Positions 8,101 through 9,794 of a stretch of DNA of 9,794 bases are shown one piece after another. The notes below the pieces were generated by a model. That model ran no database searches. It worked only from the letters and a program-made list of their open reading frames with translations, and was not told the DNA's origin. How positions within the stretch are numbered: the first letter of the stretch is position 1; the number at the start of each line of letters is the position of its first letter. A program made the translations under genes and the position numbers. The DNA lies in the NCBI GenBank assembly GCA_019232645.1, contig JAFANO010000405.1, positions 1 through 9,794 on the forward strand, in the 5' to 3' direction. The stretch is from Planctomycetaceae bacterium (GTDB taxonomy: Bacteria > Planctomycetota > Planctomycetia > Isosphaerales > Isosphaeraceae).

Positions 8101-8175
8101 GGCCTCGATTGGCCGGTCTCGCTCCAGGTGGCCGACACCAAGGTCCTCGACTTCTTCCCAGGGGGGCGTTTCTGA
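5149..8175 (+). CDS. planctomycete-type membrane-anchored envelope protein with duplicated terminal domain and repetitive linker
   Basis: A 1008-residue protein of unknown function. In order: a single membrane anchor (about 11-33), a proline-rich stretch (54-82), a charged coiled coil (about 90-176), globular domain A (about 181-305), a Gly/Pro/Ser/Asp-rich linker of about 560 residues (316-880) and globular domain B (about 904-1008). With a short N-terminus before the anchor, the bulk should be periplasmic. Domains A and B share a pattern: IxVxC..NGxVxLxPxG near 198-212 and 907-924, then FhVxPxG...Y.EAR....G....LV......LDhP towards the end (A 259-298, B 963-1003). B is thus a diverged copy of A. 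The A-domain signature (RPIIVEC...LQPNG...VRPDG...YYEAR...FGYELV) matches, from memory, a family of planctomycete hypothetical proteins. The stop overlaps the start of the next gene (TGATG), so translation is probably coupled. The N-terminal layout resembles TonB, but I see no TonB C-terminal domain. The reading frame is open throughout; the linker's extreme composition makes it prone to length change. Confidence 0.85.
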   Translation: MTRPRPKIGAELLPVFLILACMVGTCVLVIATYRRASAARKMRAKVPVSVAAVAPPPPPRVEPPPEPPLTPPEPPPRPPEEDPTRTIVARIGAEEAEQLLEAQAADRKAEALERARQAAEAESRRWRRRESLVRSQVDSLSERARKLEEEADTLALERDALARERDATKAVLAKARMRSSYAVLPNKAENGTWRRPIIVECSNGAVKLQPNGPTFMLLDLSAVLGVRQSPLVAAVVHEVVRAQAKATPDGAPAVPYVFFIVRPDGIRPYYEARARLEPLGIAFGYELVEQNMELDYPDLDNLDEWDGSAPLRLPLVMTGSNETPRASRVSGRGRGDSPDAFVWPGRSQGPPAGGDSPGSGEAPGGGPGGQELSGRDGLPGMGDDRGGGELAGGPGGEPGPRGGFGPGGHGSGGPLGVSSPPAGLPGDQPGRDPQGGLGGGSGARGGFGPGGLGGDGPLGGSSPLAGLPGDQDGRESQGGPGGGSGQGGGSGRGVVSPHGPAGDQLGGESRGGNGGGPGRDPKDPADLFVWPTSPPGAPTGTDASEPGGSPGGPDLSGPGGPVGPGGGVQGGLAGVTGPRGGLGMGNHDASSSPLAPRPSPLPRGGSGMGNRGGGTRPGTSPPSAGPSGDGAAGGIGLVPATPANDPPTGDRSGSLIALRPDGLPGLKPVTPIPGSTGEGTSSSSGNAGQVMSAPEGSTSQGTPPPEENNGPGTFAPSGNDGQGTSTPNATMGQGTSPPSGNHGQGTSTPNATMGQGTSPPSGNDGQGVPAQSGPSATQGDPQAQSGNRPGAMTQTPGVPRWVTGPRSTMAPLENLASGRGAFAPSSGEPASPSDGSGQSVGSGSSGRKRVPLGSSSAGGGSTSGNPAGDVGLGGSSGQPGNPDDPFILPQENASTLDKKLKVEVPMEIVVSCGPNGVVLHPGGYRISPGALKGKGAILAKELRSIVRLRQQVDPMIRPRPSIEFLVEPGGFDTYHEARRQTVISGLDWPVSLQVADTKVLDFFPGGRF
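6322..6708 (+). repeat. 129-base (43-aa) tandem repeat in linker
   Basis: Units start at 6322 and 6451, with a diverged, shortened third from 6580. Each codes for a Gly-rich block with GGFGPGG, then GPLG-SSP-AGLPGDQ-GR and QGG. The period keeps the reading frame, so this looks like in-frame duplication of linker coding sequence (residues about 392-520). Confidence 0.85.
6922..6949 (+). repeat. 7-base simple repeat (TCGCCCC x4) within the coding frame
   Basis: Four exact copies of TCGCCCC run from 6922 to 6949, followed by a partial TCCCTCGC. They lie inside the 1008-residue gene near residue 592, coding for a Pro/Leu/Arg/Ser stretch. Seven is not a multiple of three, so loss or gain of one unit would break the frame. 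The tract lies between two 72-base-spaced direct repeats (CTCGCGGCGGA..CGGCATGGGCAA at about 6881 and 6953). Confidence 0.9.
7183..7479 (+). repeat. 33-base (11-aa) repeats, nested in a recent 66-base duplication
   Basis: About nine units of 11 residues with consensus GTxxPxxNxGQ start at 7183 and follow every 33 bases up to about 7447, where they degrade. Two 66-base blocks (7309-7374 and 7375-7440) differ at only two bases, so this part was duplicated or homogenised recently. They encode linker residues about 679-777. Confidence 0.9.
8160..8166 (+). promoter_or_regulatory. ribosome-binding site of the second envelope gene, inside the first
   Basis: AGGGGGG, 8 bases before the ATG at 8175 and within the last codons of the preceding gene. 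Together with the TGATG overlap it supports coupled translation of the two proteins. Confidence 0.6.
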
Positions 8176-9278
8176 TGCGCGGTCAGTCGCCGATCTCGGA
8201 GCCCCAGCGTCCCGAGCCGGAGTCGTACCTCAGCGTCCTGGCCAACCTGGGGAGCGTGCTGCTGGGGGTGACGGCCCTGCTGGCCGTGGTCCTTTCGAGG
8301 CAACCGCGACCGGAGCCGCCCAAGGTGGCGGTCCAGGCCCCCCCTGTTCCCGTGCCGGCCCCCGCCCCTCTCGTGTCCGCCCCCAAGCCGGCCGAGGCGC
8401 CGCAACCGGAGCCCAGGCCCCGGCCGGCCCCCGAACCATCGGTCGAGCCGGACCGCGCGGCGATCGCTCGGGCGGAGGAGGCGCTCGACGCGGCCAGCCG
8501 CGATCGCGCCCGGGCCGAGGCCCGCGCCGCCGAGGCCGCGCGCCAACTCGCCGAGGCCACCCGGCGCGCCGCCTCCGACGCGGCCTCCAGCCGGACCCTC
8601 GCGCTCCGCGTCCGCGACCCCAGCACCCAGATCGCCCGCGCCTCGGCACGCGGCGGGGAGCTCCGCGGCGAGCGCGACCGGCTCAAGGAGGAGGTCGCCG
8701 CGCTGGCCAGGATGCCCCGGCCCAAGGCCAAGTCGATCGTCGACAGGACCCCCGTGGCCAAGCCCGCCGGGGGCGACGAGTATCATTTCGAAGTCCGCCG
8801 CAACCGCGTCAGCTACATCGACCTCGATCGGTTGATGGCGCTGGTCAAGTCCGATGCGCAGCTCCGCGTCCGGCTCTCCGACAACGCGCGGCTCATCGAT
8901 TCGAAGGTCGGGCCCGCGGGCGCCTTCTCGCTCCGATACGTCCTGGGGAAGGCGATGCCCCAGGGCATCGAGGAGCTCCTGGAGCGACACGGCCTGTCTT
9001 ACGACCTCCGGGGGTGGGAGATCCTCCCCGAGTTCGAAGGCCGGGGCGAGACGTACGAGATGTCGCGTGAGCCGATCTCCGAGTACGCCCGCGTGATCAA
9101 CCGGCTCAACCCGACGCGCGCGACGATCACGATGTGGATCTACCCCGACGGCTTCTCCCTCTACCGCAAGCTCCGCGACGACCTTCACGAGCGAGGTTTC
9201 CTCGTCGCCGCAAGGCCCCTGCCCGAGGGCATGCCCATCCGAGGTAGCCCGGGCGGGTCGCTCTCGGCGGGGCAATAA
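8175..9278 (+). CDS. planctomycete-type membrane-anchored coiled-coil envelope protein
   Basis: A 367-residue protein of unknown function with the same layout as its upstream partner: membrane anchor (about 19-41), a Pro/Ala-rich stretch (44-92), an Ala/Arg/Glu-rich coiled coil (about 94-180) and a C-terminal globular domain (about 201-355). The C-terminal domain opens with YHFEVRRNRVSYIDLDRL (203-220), has a middle FSLRYVLGKAM (251-261), and ends with ITMWIYPDGFSLYRKLRDDL (318-337) and GFLVAARPLPEGMPI (341-355). From memory these signatures, including the terminal Ser-x-Gly-Gln, recur in planctomycete hypothetical proteins. The YPDG...Y..hR......GF segment resembles the VRPDG...YYEAR...G segment of the partner, suggesting a shared beta-alpha-beta unit. 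It overlaps the upstream stop by one base, so the two products are probably made in step and may form a complex. The stop codon lies at the very edge of repeat element copy 2. Function unknown; family call moderately sure. Confidence 0.9.
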   Translation: MRGQSPISEPQRPEPESYLSVLANLGSVLLGVTALLAVVLSRQPRPEPPKVAVQAPPVPVPAPAPLVSAPKPAEAPQPEPRPRPAPEPSVEPDRAAIARAEEALDAASRDRARAEARAAEAARQLAEATRRAASDAASSRTLALRVRDPSTQIARASARGGELRGERDRLKEEVAALARMPRPKAKSIVDRTPVAKPAGGDEYHFEVRRNRVSYIDLDRLMALVKSDAQLRVRLSDNARLIDSKVGPAGAFSLRYVLGKAMPQGIEELLERHGLSYDLRGWEILPEFEGRGETYEMSREPISEYARVINRLNPTRATITMWIYPDGFSLYRKLRDDLHERGFLVAARPLPEGMPIRGSPGGSLSAGQ

Positions 9279-9432
9279 TACGGATTCCAGGGATTTCGTG
9301 CGCTCGGTCTGCTCATTTGAAAGAGGAAATCTCAGATTTGAGATCCTCGTACGCTTGGGCTGCTCATTTGAAATCTGAAATCTCAAATTTGAGATCCAGA
9401 CAGAGCGCACAAACCTTCGGGAATGCGTATCA
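9277..9432. repeat. AT-rich intergenic repeat element, copy 2, with terminal inverted repeats
   Basis: The shorter second copy of the element at 4607-4909. The left arm (about 9277-9305, ending GTGCGCTC) begins within the stop codon of the upstream gene; the right arm (9403-9432) begins GAGCGCAC and ends GGAATGCGTATCA. The interior is a 51-base direct duplication (starts 9298 and 9349), each half carrying CTGCTCATTTGAAA and then a palindromic core. In the second half this is the perfect 16-base palindrome ATCTCAAATTTGAGAT (9380-9395). It fills most of the 195 bases between two convergent genes, so it may work as a bidirectional terminator. Confidence 0.75.
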
Positions 9433-9473
9433 GGCCCACCTCCCCGCGTCTCCCCCGAGAGACCTTTGCCTCC

Positions 9474-9794
9474 TCAGGGTCCCGTCAGCGGCCGGAAGAC
9501 GTACTTCCCGCCGCTGTCGCGCGCGATCCGCTGGAGATGGTCGCCGCCGGTACCACTGAGGTCGACGCAGTGGATGGGGATCGTGCGCGGGTTCAGCCGG
9601 GCGATCGCCTCGACGGTCCCCTTGGGGAATTCCCCGTCGGAGAGCAGGAACACGGCATCGGGACGGAGCGAGAGCGCGAGGGCGAGCGAGCTTCGCGGGT
9701 CGGTCTCGCCGTCGGGCTCGATCAGTCGGAGCCAGGTATTCAACTGGTTCTTGGAGGTCAGGTCGGCCGGGCATGGCAGGTCGCCGGGCATCGG
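9474..9794 (-). CDS. von Willebrand factor A domain protein, C-terminal part (runs off the window edge)
   Basis: The last 106 residues of a minus-strand gene whose start lies beyond 9794; the frame is open to the edge, so the ATG at 9791 is not taken as the start. The visible part is the second half of a VWA (Rossmann-like) domain: EPDGETDPRSSLALAL carries the Thr-Asp of the metal-binding (MIDAS) site, AVFLLSDGEF carries the later conserved Asp on a buried strand, and IPIHCVDLSGTGGDHLQRIARDSGGKYVFRP is the usual last strand and helix. The first MIDAS motif (DxSxS) must lie outside the window. From memory, planctomycetes have many such VWA proteins with this C-terminus. It converges on the two envelope genes, with repeat copy 2 between. 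The binding partner is unknown. Confidence 0.85.
   Translation of the reverse strand, partial: PMPGDLPCPADLTSKNQLNTWLRLIEPDGETDPRSSLALALSLRPDAVFLLSDGEFPKGTVEAIARLNPRTIPIHCVDLSGTGGDHLQRIARDSGGKYVFRPLTGP

Noticed and set aside
7659..9410. 583-codon minus-strand open frame across both envelope genes and repeat copy 2
   Set aside because: It starts inside the repeat element and runs antisense to well-supported coding sequence, with no recognisable domain.

Overview
The window is very G+C-rich, has long gene-poor gaps and carries genes typical of Planctomycetes (an Isosphaeraceae/Gemmatales-like genome is my best guess). The assignment rests on base composition, on two envelope proteins whose C-terminal motifs I recognise only from planctomycete 'hypothetical proteins', and on the AT-rich intergenic repeats. 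It was not checked by any search.

Left part (1-2650, all minus strand): a single-domain response regulator (2650-2243), then folC (dihydrofolate/folylpolyglutamate synthase, 2004-616), then a small DUF423 membrane protein (506-84). They point the same way, but gaps of about 240 and 109 bases make one tight operon uncertain. A 346-base divergent intergenic region with an AT-rich patch separates them from hldE on the plus strand (2997-4556). HldE is the bifunctional heptose-7-phosphate kinase / heptose-1-phosphate adenylyltransferase that makes ADP-heptose for LPS-type glycans.

Middle gap (4557-5148): no gene. It holds an AT-rich repeat element (about 4607-4909) with a 42-base tandem repeat inside roughly 30-base imperfect terminal inverted repeats, followed by a G+C-rich leader with two hairpins. 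A second, shorter copy of the same element lies at about 9277-9432, directly at the stop codon of the last plus-strand gene. The two copies share their ends, and one base pair of the terminal stem has changed on both arms.

Right part (5149-9278, plus strand): two genes overlapping by one base (TGATG) encode envelope proteins with the same plan: one N-terminal membrane anchor, a proline-rich stretch, a coiled coil and a C-terminal alpha/beta-looking domain. The first (1008 aa) has a second copy of its globular domain at the far end of a Gly/Pro/Ser-rich linker of about 560 residues. That linker is built from nested repeats (43-aa, 11-aa and a 7-base simple repeat). This coupled pair is the best candidate for an undescribed system: the TonB-like layout suggests a periplasm-spanning device, but its function is unknown. 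A convergent minus-strand gene (9794-9474, cut by the window edge) encodes the end of a von Willebrand factor A domain protein.
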